Below are positions 43,298-53,372 of a DNA stretch of 64,000 nt, one piece after another. The stretch's first letter is position 1. Each line of letters starts with the position of its first letter. Origin of the DNA: Sphingomonas sp. Leaf34 (GTDB taxonomy: Bacteria; Pseudomonadota; Alphaproteobacteria; Sphingomonadales; Sphingomonadaceae); the NCBI RefSeq assembly GCF_001421805.1, contig NZ_LMLC01000004.1, positions 372,001 to 436,000 of the forward strand, read 5' to 3'. The position numbers and the translations under genes are program-made. The notes under the pieces were generated by a model. That model was not told where the DNA came from. It made no database searches and saw only the letters and a list, made by a program, of their open reading frames with translations.

Positions 43298-44515
43298 TCA
43301 TTTGGGGGCGGAATAAACCACGTCGATCGCGCGGACATGATAGCGTCCAGGCGGCAACAGCAAGCCGATGTCCTCACCTGGCCGGATTGCTACTCGATCA
43401 ATCGGGACCGAGGTATCCGGCTCACCCAAGGGGCGGGCCTCGATCACACGCCACCCCTTTGCCGGTCGCAATTTGCGGGGAATGGTAATGATCCTGTCGC
43501 CTGCCACCTTACGCCAATCCGGCCGTCCGCGAGTGAACCGCTCGGTTGGATGGTCGATGATTAGATCGAATGTTCCGGCGGGATGGTCCGAAGGTAAGGT
43601 CGCGAGCCGCATGGTTTCGCTACCGCCCCGGCATGTCGTTTGTGAGATAGTAAGAGGATCAATACCGGTCTTTTCTTTAAGCCGTGCGGCCATCCATTTC
43701 TGACCATCGGCCCGAGGAACTTCGGTTGCATGCGAATAGCCTACATGAATCAACAGCTTGGCGGCCGGGTGACTCTTTAGGAATGCCGCTAGGGTGTTCG
43801 CCTGGGCTTCTTCTCGAAGAGCAATCTGCTCGCTCTGACTGACACCTTTGCTCGGCTCGTTGTGTGTGTTGTCCTCATAAGGCAGCAGGCGATAGCCAAT
43901 GGCCTTGGCTTGCCGCCCGAGCCGCCCGTAGCCCGCCTCTGAAGAGTAGTGGCCGTCGTCATCGGAAAGATAGGGCAGGTCCGGATGGCCAAGAAGCGAG
44001 GGTAGATACCGCTGCGGTACAGTAGCCGGCGGATTAGATAGCGTTTCCAGCCCCAACGTATCGTAACCCAGTGGGCGCAGGCGTCGTGCTACTTCCGCAG
44101 TAAACCAGCGGTGACGCGATCGTTCGTGGCTTTCGTTGATAATGACTATGGAAGTCCGCCCGGCTCTACGCACGACTTCATCGACAGCCGCTGTCGCCAG
44201 CGCAGATGGTGAGCAGTTCGTGGGTTTATAATCGTCGCTAGATGCTGCGATTAGGTCCTCACGCCCGAACAGGCTGAGGGTCTGTGTGTCGCCATCCGAT
44301 ACAATGGGATTGTCTGGATCGATTTCCGACAGGCTCTCCAATTTCCAAGAGATCATGGAAGGCAGACTATTTGTTTGAACGATCTCGAATGGCTGTGAGA
44401 GTATTACGCGCTGCCCCGAGACATCGGGTTGGTCTGTTGCACACGAGCTAAGCGAGGCAACAAAAATTGCCGCAATGAGCATTGGTGAACTCAGATCTGG
44501 AATAAGTATGCGCAT
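43298..44515 (-). CDS. lipoprotein with EreA/ChaN-like fold
   Basis: A 405-residue exported lipoprotein: signal with lipobox SLSSC near residue 25. The core INESHERSRHRWFTAEVARR and DTLGLETL, and the later LLIHVGYSHATEVPR, resemble the histidine/glutamate motifs of erythromycin-esterase-like and ChaN-like proteins. A C-terminal region of about 110 residues is extra. The activity is unknown. A weaker relative lies at 47173-47964. Confidence 0.65.
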   Translation of the reverse strand: MRILIPDLSSPMLIAAIFVASLSSCATDQPDVSGQRVILSQPFEIVQTNSLPSMISWKLESLSEIDPDNPIVSDGDTQTLSLFGREDLIAASSDDYKPTNCSPSALATAAVDEVVRRAGRTSIVIINESHERSRHRWFTAEVARRLRPLGYDTLGLETLSNPPATVPQRYLPSLLGHPDLPYLSDDDGHYSSEAGYGRLGRQAKAIGYRLLPYEDNTHNEPSKGVSQSEQIALREEAQANTLAAFLKSHPAAKLLIHVGYSHATEVPRADGQKWMAARLKEKTGIDPLTISQTTCRGGSETMRLATLPSDHPAGTFDLIIDHPTERFTRGRPDWRKVAGDRIITIPRKLRPAKGWRVIEARPLGEPDTSVPIDRVAIRPGEDIGLLLPPGRYHVRAIDVVYSAPK

Positions 44516-44589
44516 ATCGAATGCTACCGGTCGCCTTTTTCGATTTCAACTTTTTTGGCGAGAGTGAGAGCTCCCGCGTTTTCAAGCTT

Positions 44590-44619
44590 CTGATGCAAAA
44601 ATCACGGATTTCGTATCAG
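44590..44619. repeat. TGATGCAA stem-loop, copy 3
   Basis: ctgatgcaaaaatcacggat continues to ttcgtatcag; the 9-bp stem has one mismatch relative to copy 1. Confidence 0.55.
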
Positions 44620-44815
44620 CCCAAGGACGGTAGGAAACCAACGGGGCCGGCAATGCAAAAGACTGATGCAACTGGGATACCCATTTAGTGGTCGGTTTCT
44701 TGGGGTGGGTGCCCCAAAGCAGGCCGTCCGCTTTCCTCCCATCCCGGCCATTCCCAAAATTCGATCCCAATCGGGAACGAAAGAAGCGTTGTCGTTATTG
44801 CGGAATGCAGATTGA

Positions 44816-45709
44816 TCAGCCCAAAATTGCAAAGTCCGAGAGGCCAGATGCCAATGTATCGAACACCGCTCGACACCTGCTGCTGGTCCGAAGGTCCTCA
44901 TGCATCACGAGCCAAAGCGGAAGGTCGAGACTGAATGCCTCGGGTAAGACGCGGACCAGTCCATCGTCCCGTGCAGCGATCATGGTCTGACATATCCCGA
45001 TGCCGAAGCCAGCGCGCAGCATGGCAAGCTGGACCAGATTGCTGTCGACACGCATGGCGAAGTCGGCATGGCTCACTCGCGGAAGCATCCCCATGATCGC
45101 CTGGCCGGTAGTCGATAGCGTATCCATACCGATCAGGTCGTGGGCGGCAAGGCTGACCACATCGGCCGGTCTACCTCGGCGTTCCAGATAATCCTGCCGC
45201 GCGAACAGCCCGAGCGTCACCTTGCCAAGCCGGCGTGCAATAAGGGCGTGCTGGGTCGGATCGGTCATGCGCAGCGCGATATCCGCTTCGCGCTGAAGCA
45301 AGTTGGTGACTGCGTCTGTAGGTGCCAGCTCGATCGACAACGCCGGATGTTTGCGGCGCAGTTGCGCCAGCAGCGGTGGCAGATGCTCGGCCGCGAACAC
45401 CTCGGCCGCCGTCACGCGGACTGTGCCGGCGACCTCGTCGTCCGCTGCCGAAGCTGCGCGCAGCAACGCATCCGTCGTCTTGACGAGTTCGTCGGCGAAC
45501 GGGCGCAGGGACAAGGCGCGATCGGTAGGCGATAGTCCGCGCTGCGACCTTAGGAAGAGCGTGCCGCCAACCGCCTGTTCCAGCGTCTCGACATGGCGTG
45601 CGACGCTGGGCTGGGTGAGTCCTAGCAGACGTGCCGCGCCCGACATAGAGCCCGTCCGCATCACTGCGGCGAACGTCCGGTACAGATCCCAGCTCGGCCT
45701 TGTGTTCAT
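44816..45709 (-). CDS. LysR-family regulator
   Basis: A 297-residue LysR protein. The helix-turn-helix (SMSGAARLLGLTQPSVARHV) lies in residues 15-45, then the effector domain. It is divergent from the SDR gene at 45797 with an 87-bp gap, the common layout for a LysR that controls its neighbour. It is not closely similar to the LysR at 8902. Confidence 0.9.
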   Translation of the reverse strand: MNTRPSWDLYRTFAAVMRTGSMSGAARLLGLTQPSVARHVETLEQAVGGTLFLRSQRGLSPTDRALSLRPFADELVKTTDALLRAASAADDEVAGTVRVTAAEVFAAEHLPPLLAQLRRKHPALSIELAPTDAVTNLLQREADIALRMTDPTQHALIARRLGKVTLGLFARQDYLERRGRPADVVSLAAHDLIGMDTLSTTGQAIMGMLPRVSHADFAMRVDSNLVQLAMLRAGFGIGICQTMIAARDDGLVRVLPEAFSLDLPLWLVMHEDLRTSSRCRAVFDTLASGLSDFAILG

Positions 45710-45796
45710 TCATTATCGTATACCTATGCGCCGTTTTTCGTCAATTCCGTGGTGATCGCCTCTGCTCCATCTTCCGGCAGCAATATGGAGGCGGTA

Positions 45797-46777
45797 ATGA
45801 CACGAACGGCTTTAGTGCTGGGCGCAACGGGTGGGATCGGAGGCGCGGTAGCGCGCCGGCTGATACAATCGGGCTGGTCCGTCCGCGGGATGGTCCGCGA
45901 CGGCGGTGCAAAGCGTCTTTCTGCAGGCGTACTACCGGTCATCGGCGATGCCTTGGATGCGGCTGCGGTCGCGAAGGCCGCGATAGGGACTGAGTTGATG
46001 GTGCATGCGGTCAACCCACCCGGCTATCGCAACTGGCGCCAGCTGGTCCTGCCGATGCTCGACAACAGCATTTCTGCGGCTAGCGCAGCCGGTGCACGAC
46101 TTCTCCTTCCTGGAACCGTCTACAATTACGGACCCGACGCATTCCCGGTCATTGGCGAGCAGGCGCCGCAGCGACCCCGGACGCGCAAGGGCGCGATCCG
46201 TGCCGAGATGGAACTTCGCCTTCGCGATGCCGCTGAGGCCGGCGATCTAACGTCGTTGATCGTGCGAGCGGGCGATTTCTTCGGACCCGGCGCCGCCAAC
46301 AACTGGTTTAGTCAGGGATTGGTGAAGCCCGGTACGCGTCCGACGATCATCCATAACCCCGGTGCACGGGGAGTGGGTCATCAATGGGCCTATCTGCCAG
46401 ACGTCGCTGAGACGATGGTCCGCCTCGTCGAGGAAGCCTCGCTGGCACCGTTCGACACCTTCCACATGGATGGTCACTGGGATGCGACCGGCACGACGAT
46501 GACGAACGCGATTGTGCAGGTTTTGGGCGATCCAACCATGCCGGTTGGGCAGCTTCCCTGGGGGCTGTTGAAGATCGCAGGACTGTTCGCCGCCACCCCG
46601 CGTGAGCTCGTGGAAATGCGCTACCTGTGGCGCGACCCGGTTCGTCTGGACAATGCTCGCCTGCTGGCGACGCTCGGGTCGGAGCCCCGCACGCCTCTCG
46701 ATGACGCGGTGCGAACGACGCTAAGTGCCATAGGGTGCCTTCCAAGTTCTCGAATGAACAACGGCAGCGGGCTTTGA
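45797..46777 (+). CDS. NAD(P)-dependent epimerase/NmrA-like SDR
   Basis: A 326-residue extended short-chain dehydrogenase. The Rossmann motif LVLGATGGIGGAVARRL is at the N-terminus; GTVYNYGP lies where the YxxxK site would be, so it is probably an atypical SDR. The start ATG 45797 has ggaggcgg upstream. Likely target of the divergent LysR. Substrate unknown. Confidence 0.85.
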   Translation: MTRTALVLGATGGIGGAVARRLIQSGWSVRGMVRDGGAKRLSAGVLPVIGDALDAAAVAKAAIGTELMVHAVNPPGYRNWRQLVLPMLDNSISAASAAGARLLLPGTVYNYGPDAFPVIGEQAPQRPRTRKGAIRAEMELRLRDAAEAGDLTSLIVRAGDFFGPGAANNWFSQGLVKPGTRPTIIHNPGARGVGHQWAYLPDVAETMVRLVEEASLAPFDTFHMDGHWDATGTTMTNAIVQVLGDPTMPVGQLPWGLLKIAGLFAATPRELVEMRYLWRDPVRLDNARLLATLGSEPRTPLDDAVRTTLSAIGCLPSSRMNNGSGL

Positions 46778-46788
46778 TAATGCTAAAA

Positions 46789-46913
46789 CTTTCCCAAAAC
46801 TCGATCCTTTTCAGGAAAGGGCGGCCGCGCCGGTAACGTCCGCTAACGCCATCTGCCTCCCGAATAGCTCCCGGTCCGCTTTCCTTCCCATGCCGGCCAT
46901 TCCGCTTACGCCC
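46789..46913. repeat. dispersed 120-bp intergenic repeat, copy A
   Basis: Ordered blocks: aactcgatccttttcaggaa, agggcgg, aacgtccgctaacgcc, ccgaatagc, tccgctttccttccca and ccggccattcc. The same order appears at 48909 and 49492. A partial unit (cgatctttcccg, gattggccattttggg) follows up to 47035. Confidence 0.7.
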
Positions 46914-47172
46914 ACACCCGGACGTTCACGCTGACGATCCGGGCGTCCAATAACGGCCATTCGTTCAGCGCGATCTTTCCCGTTTCTCCGTCTCCGATTG
47001 GCCATTTTGGGAAAAAGCAATCGGGAACAGATTTTGGGAAAGCGAAACCCGCAGGCATCCGTCAGCGCGATCGAAGCGGCGAGATTCCCGCCTGACGTTC
47101 CCTTGTGGGAAGCGGCTCAACCTGCTGGCGACGAGCCTTGCTGCATGCGCTCGGTCCTGTCACGCTGAAGCT

Positions 47173-47964
47173 ATGAGCATGATCGGCTTTATCCTAGCAG
47201 CGGCAACGTCCGTGAATCCGTGTGCACCGATGCCTGGCGCAGTCGAAATTGTAGATCAAACCCGCACCAAATGGATCATGCTGGGTGAGATGCATGGCAC
47301 TGTTGAGATGCCGGTAGCCGTAACAGATTTTACCTGCTCCGTAGCGGAGAAACGCGGTCCGTTGACAGTGGCTGTAGAGCAGACGACTGACAATCAGCAA
47401 GGCATCAGCGACTTCATCAAGTCGAACGGTGATGCCGCCTCTCGCGCGGCGTTTACTAAAGCTCCCATGTGGCAAACGAAGGGCAAGGACGGCCGATCGA
47501 GCGTAGCCATGTTCGAAATGTTTGACCGTCTTCGTGTCCTTTATCATGCTAAGAAGATTACTGGAGTGGTCGCAATCGACCCGATCGTCTCTAACAGCTC
47601 AGCCGACCGGAATGCGAAAATGGCGGAAAATCTCCTCGCCATCAAAGTAAGGGCGAACGGTCTGGTACTTATTTTGATTGGGGGTCTTCATGCCCAGAAG
47701 GCCGATATTATCGTTCCAAGCGGGCGTTGGCCGTCCACGGCCAGCCTCATGCCGAAGGATCGTACGGTCACTCTGATGATGATGGGAGGCGCTGGTACAG
47801 CTTGGGTCTGCTTCGAAATCTGTGGTTCTCACCCAATCGGCGAACCTCGTGACAAACCGCGAGGTGTGCAGATTGCACCGATGACCGGGGACTTTCCTTT
47901 TGACGGGACACTAGAGATCGGGTCGGGAACGTCGGCTTCTCCGCCTTGGATTAATGCAAAATAG
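47173..47964 (+). CDS. exported protein with ChaN/EreA-like motifs
   Basis: A 263-residue protein with a short hydrophobic N-terminus. KWIMLGEMHGTVEMP and LVLILIGGLHAQK recall the paired histidine motifs of ChaN/EreA-like proteins, and TVAVEQTTDN supplies a glutamate. Function unknown. A weaker relationship to 43298-44515 is suggested. Confidence 0.6.
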   Translation: MSMIGFILAAATSVNPCAPMPGAVEIVDQTRTKWIMLGEMHGTVEMPVAVTDFTCSVAEKRGPLTVAVEQTTDNQQGISDFIKSNGDAASRAAFTKAPMWQTKGKDGRSSVAMFEMFDRLRVLYHAKKITGVVAIDPIVSNSSADRNAKMAENLLAIKVRANGLVLILIGGLHAQKADIIVPSGRWPSTASLMPKDRTVTLMMMGGAGTAWVCFEICGSHPIGEPRDKPRGVQIAPMTGDFPFDGTLEIGSGTSASPPWINAK

Positions 47965-48050
47965 GCAATTGGGGTGTGCTAAGGGAAGCTCTGACGCTCC
48001 ACCCGACCGTTCATTTGCGAGATCACGCTGTGTGGGTTACTTGGTAGTGT

Positions 48051-48452
48051 ATGTCGATGTGGCTGACCATGGCCTTGCAAACGGCGCAGCCGCTGCCCGA
48101 TGCCGCCTCATTTGATCTGGCAAAAATCGATAAGTCTCGCGAAATCAGCAATATGTCGGTAATCGCAAGATGTAGCGATTCCACATCATCAAACGAGATC
48201 GTTGTCTGCGGGGCACGACAAGATCGATATAGGTTGCCACTCCCAGTTGAGCGTCCAAGTGCAGAACGAGGGCGGGGTGAAGCCCAGACTGGTACGGCTG
48301 CGCTCACCCCAGCGGCTCCGTGCGGCATCTTTGAAGGTCAAAGGCGGTGTTCGAAGAAGGAAGCAGCTCAGTATGGATATGGCAGCGGACGCGACCCAAT
48401 TACGGTGCTAAGCCGCATTGCTGGAAAGATATTTGATGCGGACGATAACTAG
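48051..48452 (+). CDS. small sphingomonad protein with EIVVCG motif
   Basis: A 133-residue protein. The segment SSNEIVVCGARQDRYRLPLP matches a recurrent motif of unnamed exported sphingomonad proteins. The C-terminal half has CGIFEGQRRC, a possible disulfide. The start is uncertain. Confidence 0.6.
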   Translation: MSMWLTMALQTAQPLPDAASFDLAKIDKSREISNMSVIARCSDSTSSNEIVVCGARQDRYRLPLPVERPSAERGRGEAQTGTAALTPAAPCGIFEGQRRCSKKEAAQYGYGSGRDPITVLSRIAGKIFDADDN

Positions 48453-48464
48453 ACTCTGCGTCCC

Positions 48465-48830
48465 TCACCTTTTGCGCTGGCTAGCAAGCTCTTCTATCAG
48501 AGTGACCCGCTTACTGGAAACACAGGTAGAAAGATCACGCTTGACGCTTTCCTTCATCGCAAGACGCGTATCTTTCGGAAGCGAATTTTCATCGGTCGCG
48601 GTGATTTGGGATGCCAACTGATCGGCGCAAGCATCAAATGCTTTGCAGCCAAGAGCGTCTATATCCCGATCACCGCTCGATGATTTGGTCGAGCAGCGTA
48701 GCTTGCTCCCGCGAATTGCGTACTTGCCTGTCCAATGTGATAGGCGCTGTCCAATGACCACGATTTCCGTTTCTTCGGGTGCGCTCATAGCTTGTTGAGC
48801 CACGAGCAAAGCGGTCATTAGGATCAGCAT
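48465..48830 (-). CDS. small secreted protein with EIVVIG motif
   Basis: A 121-residue protein with a signal peptide (LILMTALLVAQQAMSA), then ETEIVVIGQRLSHWTGKYAI and four cysteines. It is convergent with the gene at 48051, which carries a related motif. Function unknown. Confidence 0.6.
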   Translation of the reverse strand: MLILMTALLVAQQAMSAPEETEIVVIGQRLSHWTGKYAIRGSKLRCSTKSSSGDRDIDALGCKAFDACADQLASQITATDENSLPKDTRLAMKESVKRDLSTCVSSKRVTLIEELASQRKR

Positions 48831-48908
48831 TTACCTTCCAGCTTCGCACGCCTCTTGATCATAAGCGACGACACAGAGGACCATATCAGGCTCGGGATCG
48901 AAAGCCAG

Positions 48909-49030
48909 CCATCCCGATATTCGATCCTTTTTGGGAAAGGGCGGCTGCGTCAGGGACGTCCGCTAACGCCCTTCGCCTTCCCAATAGCGGACGGTCTGCT
49001 TTCCTTTCCAACCCAGACATTCCCGAATTC
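48909..49030. repeat. dispersed 120-bp intergenic repeat, copy B
   Basis: Blocks: tcgatcctttttgggaaagg, gacgtccgctaacgcc, cccaatagcgg, ctgctttcctttcca and cagacattcccgaattcgat, in the order seen in copy A. Confidence 0.7.
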
Positions 49031-49092
49031 GATTGGTTGTGGGAACGCTCGCGCGAAGATCGACAATCCCGCGATCTGATCGCTACGAAGGG

Positions 49093-49467
49093 CTATGTCC
49101 GTGCCCAGCCACTATAAGAGGCAGCGCCCGTCGTCATATCGATCACAAAGGTGTCACCGCCGATCCGGCTTGCATAAAATCGTCCTTCGATATTGCTTAT
49201 GGCGGAGAAGGTGTCGGTCGCGGGGCGGGTCGCATCGAACTTCCGGTGCATGTCGTCCGTCGCGCCTGGTTCCGGTGCGATCTGCCAAACGGGCCGGTTG
49301 CCGGCGTCGAACAAGAACACCTCTCGCCCCCAGATTTCGCGGTGAATGACATCCCTCGTCGGATACGCTTCGAATAGAACCAGACGCCCCGAGCCGGGCA
49401 CCGGTAAGATCATGCCGATAGGGTAAGACTGCACAGCCTGATCCGATATTCTTGTTCCACACACCAC
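49093..49467 (-). CDS. hypothetical protein, beta-rich
   Basis: A 124-residue frame of coherent composition with strand-like segments (REVFLFDAGNRPVWQIAPEP, FSAISNIEGRFYASRIGG). No signal peptide in the chosen start; the N-terminus may be truncated, since the upstream DNA is repeat copy C. No family recognised. Confidence 0.5.
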   Translation of the reverse strand: MVCGTRISDQAVQSYPIGMILPVPGSGRLVLFEAYPTRDVIHREIWGREVFLFDAGNRPVWQIAPEPGATDDMHRKFDATRPATDTFSAISNIEGRFYASRIGGDTFVIDMTTGAASYSGWART

Positions 49468-49491
49468 AATACGAGGCAGCGGTTAATTCCT

Positions 49492-49600
49492 CAAACTCGA
49501 TCCTTTTCGGGAAAAGCTGAGCCCCGCAATGTCGGCTAATGCCACCTGCCTTCCCGAAAGCTGCCGTTCCGCTCCCCTTCCCCATCACGACATTCGCGAG
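49492..49600. repeat. dispersed 120-bp intergenic repeat, copy C
   Basis: Blocks: aaactcgatccttttcggga, atgtcggctaatgccacctg, cttcccgaaagc and cgctccccttccccatcacg. More diverged than A and B. Confidence 0.65.
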
Positions 49601-50175
49601 CGGCTAGCCGGGCTTCAAAATCGGGCATTCGCAAAGATGAACCAGCGTCCGAAGTTGGGGAGCGAGGGAAGGGGCGTGAACGTCCGCAACTGGGTCCGCG
49701 CCGCCACGCCGCTGACGGCAGCTCTCGACCAACTCAAGCCGTTCGTGACGCGAATTGCGAATGGCAGCTTCGGACGGAACCCGTTATTCGACGAGGCCAT
49801 AGCGATCGGCGGTCGCCTATCCTTGCAACCGAGCGTGTCTGGTAACCCGTCTTGAACACCGTCGTTCCTGAGGTCACTGGGCAGCAGCAGCGAGACGATT
49901 GGCGATGGGCCATTGCCAACGGGCAGATATCTAGCACCTCGGTACGGATAGCTGACGTACGTAGGCCTTTCCTGCACATTGTTTTCCGAACCGGTTGATG
50001 AACATCGGCCCGCGGCAAAAGCCGGCTCTGGCCGGCCCGTATGCGGTGTTCGGAAAACGGCCGTTTTCTGCACACCGCTGCCATCAGCCGATTCTCAAAC
50101 GGGATCGTAAATTTAGAAGGTTGGCCTCGGAAATCTCAAACTAGCCAACTCTGACATATCCTTTATGCTGGATAT
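49601..50175. other. intergenic, no supported gene
   Basis: Frames on both strands (49529-49855 plus, 49615-50073 minus) overlap fully and show no domain. The stretch near 50040-50070 (gtatgcggtgttcggaaaac) has repeat-like character. The arsR promoter should lie in the last 100 bases, where the sequence turns A+T-richer. Confidence 0.5.
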
Positions 50176-50508
50176 ATGGAAAACGATACGGCCATTGCTG
50201 CACTTAGCGCTCTCGCACAAGGCACACGCCTCGACGTGTTTCGCCTACTGGTCCGGCACGAACCAGATGGAATGGCGGCCGGCGAAATCGCCCGTCAGCT
50301 CGACGTGCCGCAAAACACTATGTCAGCGCACCTTGGCATTCTCGCGCGTGCCGGCATCGTCCGTTCCGAACGACATAGCCGCTCGATCGTCTACCGCGCC
50401 GATCTGGACGGGCTGCGCGCACTGACCCTGTTCCTCGTCAAAGACTGCTGCGCCGGCTCACCCGAACTATGTGCGCCACTCCTAGCCGAACTCACCCCAT
50501 GCTGCTGA
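50176..50508 (+). CDS. arsR: ArsR-family arsenic repressor
   Basis: A 110-residue winged-helix repressor (LAQGTRLDVFRLLVRHEPDG, then DVPQNTMSAHLGILARAGIV). The arsenite ligands are probably the C-terminal cysteines (KDCCAGSPELC, TPCC), an alternative location to the classic CxCxxC on helix alpha3. First gene of a five-gene ars operon. Confidence 0.92.
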   Translation: MENDTAIAALSALAQGTRLDVFRLLVRHEPDGMAAGEIARQLDVPQNTMSAHLGILARAGIVRSERHSRSIVYRADLDGLRALTLFLVKDCCAGSPELCAPLLAELTPCC

Positions 50509-50519
50509 AAGGACGTCCC

Positions 50520-50948
50520 GTGGCCGTCGATATCGTGATCTATCACAACCCCGAATGCGGCACGTCGCGCAACACGCTGGCGATGATCCGCAATGCCGGC
50601 ATCGAGCCGCATGTGGTCGAATATCTGAAGACACCGCCTGCGCGCGCGCTGCTGGTCGAACTGATCGATCGCGCTGGGATCACGCCCCGCGATCTGCTGC
50701 GTGAGAAGGGGACTCCTTATGCGGAGTTGGGCCTGGGCGACACGTCGTTGTCCGACGAAGCGCTGGTGGACGCGATGATGGCGCATCCGGTCCTGATCAA
50801 CCGGCCGCTGGTCGTCTCGCCGCTTGGCGTGAAACTGTGTCGTCCGTCCGAAGCGGTCCTCGATCTACTGCCTGAGCCGCAACAGGGTGCGTTTGCCAAG
50901 GAGGACGGCGAACAGGTCGTGGACGCCTCGGGCCAGCGCGTCGCCTGA
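50520..50948 (+). CDS. arsC: arsenate reductase (glutaredoxin type)
   Basis: A 142-residue Ars[19 protein letters not shown] holds the catalytic cysteine (about residue 11), and [17 protein letters not shown] the conserved arginine. GTG 50520 is chosen since aaagga lies about 7 bases upstream; an ATG at 50499 overlapping arsR is possible. It reduces arsenate to arsenite. Its stop overlaps the arsB start by one base. Confidence 0.92.
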   Translation: MAVDIVIYHNPECGTSRNTLAMIRNAGIEPHVVEYLKTPPARALLVELIDRAGITPRDLLREKGTPYAELGLGDTSLSDEALVDAMMAHPVLINRPLVVSPLGVKLCRPSEAVLDLLPEPQQGAFAKEDGEQVVDASGQRVA

Positions 50949-52234
50949 TGTTGCTCGCGCTCGCTATCTTCGTCGCCACGATCGCGCTCGTCATCTGGCA
51001 ACCGAAGGGCCTTGGCATCGGGTGGAGCGCGACGGGCGGCGCGGCGATCGCGCTGCTCGTCGGGGTCGTCTCGCTCGCCGACGTGCCGGTGGTGTGGGGT
51101 ATCGTCTGGAACGCGACCGCGACATTCGTCGCGATCATCATCGTCAGCCTGTTGCTCGATGAAGCCGGGTTCTTCGAATGGGCGGCGCTCCACGTCGCGC
51201 GCTGGGGCCGGGGGCATGGTCGCAGGCTGATCGTGCTGATCGTGCTGCTCGGCGCGGCTGTGTCGGCGCTGTTCGCCAATGACGGCGCAGCGCTGATCCT
51301 AACGCCGATCGTCATCGCGATGCTGCGTGCGCTGGGATACAAGGACAAGGCGACGCTGGCGTTCGTCATGGCGGCGGGGTTCATAGCCGATACCGCCAGT
51401 CTGCCGTTGATCGTCTCCAACCTCGTCAACATCGTGTCGGCCGACTTCTTCCGGATCGGCTTTGCCAATTATGCTTCGGTGATGGTGCCCGTCGATCTGG
51501 CGTCGATCGCCGCGACATTGGTTGCGCTGCTGCTGTTCTTCCGGCGCGACATACCGGCAAGCTATGACGTGGCGCAGCTTCGTACGCCTGCTGACGCAAT
51601 CCGCGATCCTGCAACGTTCAAGGCAGGCTGGGTCGTTCTGGCCCTGCTACTCGCCGGCTTCTTCCTGCTCGAACCTATCGGCGTGCCGGTCAGCGCCGTT
51701 GCCGCTGCCGGCGCGGTCCTCCTGCTCGTCATCGCCGCGCGCGGCCATGTCATCCAGACGCGCAAGGTGCTGGCCGGTGCGCCCTGGCAGGTCGTGATCT
51801 TCTCGCTCGGCATGTACCTGGTCGTTTACGGTCTGCGGAATGCTGGCCTGACCAACCACCTTGCCAGCTTGCTCGATCGCACCGCGCAAGGCGGCGTGTG
51901 GGGTGCGGCGTTCGGCACCGGCATCATCGCCGCGCTGCTGTCATCGGTGATGAACAACATGCCGACCGTGCTGGTTGGCGCGCTGTCGATCGACGCGACG
52001 CACGCCACGGGCCCGATCAAGGAAGTGATGATCTACGCCAACGTGATCGGGTGCGACCTTGGCCCGAAGATCACGCCGATCGGTTCGCTCGCGACGCTGC
52101 TCTGGCTGCACGTCCTCGGACAAAAGGGCATTCGGATTGGCTGGGGCTATTACTTCAAGGTTGGTGCGACACTAACGATCCCGGTGCTGCTGGTGACACT
52201 CACGGCACTCGCGATCAGGATCAGCATGGTATGA
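50948..52234 (+). CDS. arsB: ArsB arsenite efflux pump
   Basis: A 428-residue membrane protein with about 11-12 hydrophobic segments, of the ArsB/NhaD family. [18 protein letters not shown] and [15 protein letters not shown] are the paired transport motifs. It exports arsenite. Four-base overlap with the next gene. Confidence 0.93.
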   Translation: MLLALAIFVATIALVIWQPKGLGIGWSATGGAAIALLVGVVSLADVPVVWGIVWNATATFVAIIIVSLLLDEAGFFEWAALHVARWGRGHGRRLIVLIVLLGAAVSALFANDGAALILTPIVIAMLRALGYKDKATLAFVMAAGFIADTASLPLIVSNLVNIVSADFFRIGFANYASVMVPVDLASIAATLVALLLFFRRDIPASYDVAQLRTPADAIRDPATFKAGWVVLALLLAGFFLLEPIGVPVSAVAAAGAVLLLVIAARGHVIQTRKVLAGAPWQVVIFSLGMYLVVYGLRNAGLTNHLASLLDRTAQGGVWGAAFGTGIIAALLSSVMNNMPTVLVGALSIDATHATGPIKEVMIYANVIGCDLGPKITPIGSLATLLWLHVLGQKGIRIGWGYYFKVGATLTIPVLLVTLTALAIRISMV

Positions 52235-52554
52235 CGGCACTCGTATATCTGGCCGCGTCGCTCGCGGAAATCGCGGGCTGCTTCGCCTTTTGGGCATGGT
52301 TGCGGCTGAGCAAATCTCCCCTGTGGCTGGCTCCAGGCGTGGTCTCGCTTATGCTGTTCGCCTGGCTGCTGACACGGGTGGATAGCGATGCAGCGGGGCG
52401 GGCCTATGCGGCCTATGGCGGCGTCTACATCTGCGCATCATTGATCTGGCTGTGGGCTGTCGAAGGGGTGCGGCCCGATCGCTGGGATGCTGGTGGAGCG
52501 GCACTCTGCCTGATCGGCACCTGTATCATTCTGCTTGGCCCAAGGACTGCCTGA
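52231..52554 (+). CDS. ynfA: YnfA family small membrane protein
   Basis: A 107-residue UPF0060/YnfA protein with four hydrophobic segments: [14 protein letters not shown] and [20 protein letters not shown] are typical. YnfA is related to small drug exporters. It overlaps arsB and arsH, showing tight coupling with arsenic genes. Confidence 0.9.
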   Translation: MTALVYLAASLAEIAGCFAFWAWLRLSKSPLWLAPGVVSLMLFAWLLTRVDSDAAGRAYAAYGGVYICASLIWLWAVEGVRPDRWDAGGAALCLIGTCIILLGPRTA

Positions 52555-53312
52555 TGCCGCTCCGCACTATCTCCGATCCTGATAATCTGCCCGCGCTCGA
52601 TCGGCGCTATTCGCTCAATCGTCCTGCCCTTGGGCTGGGCGCTGGTGATCCGCCTCCGCGCATCCTGTTGCTCTACGGCTCCCTGCGGGAGCGGTCGTTC
52701 TCGCGACTGTGTGTGGAAGAAGCTGCTCGCCTGCTGCAATTCTTCGGCTGTGAAACGCGGATCTTCGATCCTTCGACCCTGCCGGTACCCGACCAAGTGA
52801 CGGGCGACGATCACCCGGCCGTCCACGAACTGCGCGAACTGTCGATGTGGTCGGAAGGGCATGTGTGGTGCAGCCCCGAGCGGCACGGCCAGATTACCGG
52901 GATCATGAAGCTGCAAGTCGATCACCTGCCGCTGTCGATGGGGGGGATGCGCCCGACGCAGGGCCGCACGCTCGCCGTCATGCAGGTATCGGCCGGGTCG
53001 CAGTCGTTCAACAGCGTGAACACCCTGCGCGTCCTCGGCCGTTGGATGCGAATGGTGACGATCCCCAACCAATCCAGCGTCGCGAAGGCGTTTGCCGAGT
53101 TCGAAGAAAACGATCGAATGAAGCCTTCGGCCTACTATGATCGGATCGTGGACGTGATGGAAGAATTGGTACGCTTCACGGTCCTGCTACGCCCGCACAC
53201 CGCCCAACTGGTCGATCGCTATTCCGAGCGAAAGGAGGCAGGCGTGCCGATCGATAGCGCCACGGACCTTTCGAGCATCGCAACCTCGCCAACGTACCGG
53301 AAAGGCGAGTAA
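52554..53312 (+). CDS. arsH: ArsH organoarsenical oxidoreductase
   Basis: A 252-residue flavodoxin-like NADPH:FMN protein. [16 protein letters not shown] is the FMN loop, and [15 protein letters not shown] and [19 protein letters not shown] are ArsH signatures. It oxidises trivalent organoarsenicals. It ends the ars operon. Confidence 0.93.
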   Translation: MPLRTISDPDNLPALDRRYSLNRPALGLGAGDPPPRILLLYGSLRERSFSRLCVEEAARLLQFFGCETRIFDPSTLPVPDQVTGDDHPAVHELRELSMWSEGHVWCSPERHGQITGIMKLQVDHLPLSMGGMRPTQGRTLAVMQVSAGSQSFNSVNTLRVLGRWMRMVTIPNQSSVAKAFAEFEENDRMKPSAYYDRIVDVMEELVRFTVLLRPHTAQLVDRYSERKEAGVPIDSATDLSSIATSPTYRKGE

Positions 53313-53372
53313 AGTCAACTTAGTGTGGCAAACCGCTCCTGCGGCATTGTACATGACTGAGGGTGCTTCTAG

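Noticed and set aside
49615..50073. 153-codon minus frame and overlapping 108-codon plus frame
   Set aside because: Neither shows a domain or signal; they overlap fully in repeat-like DNA.
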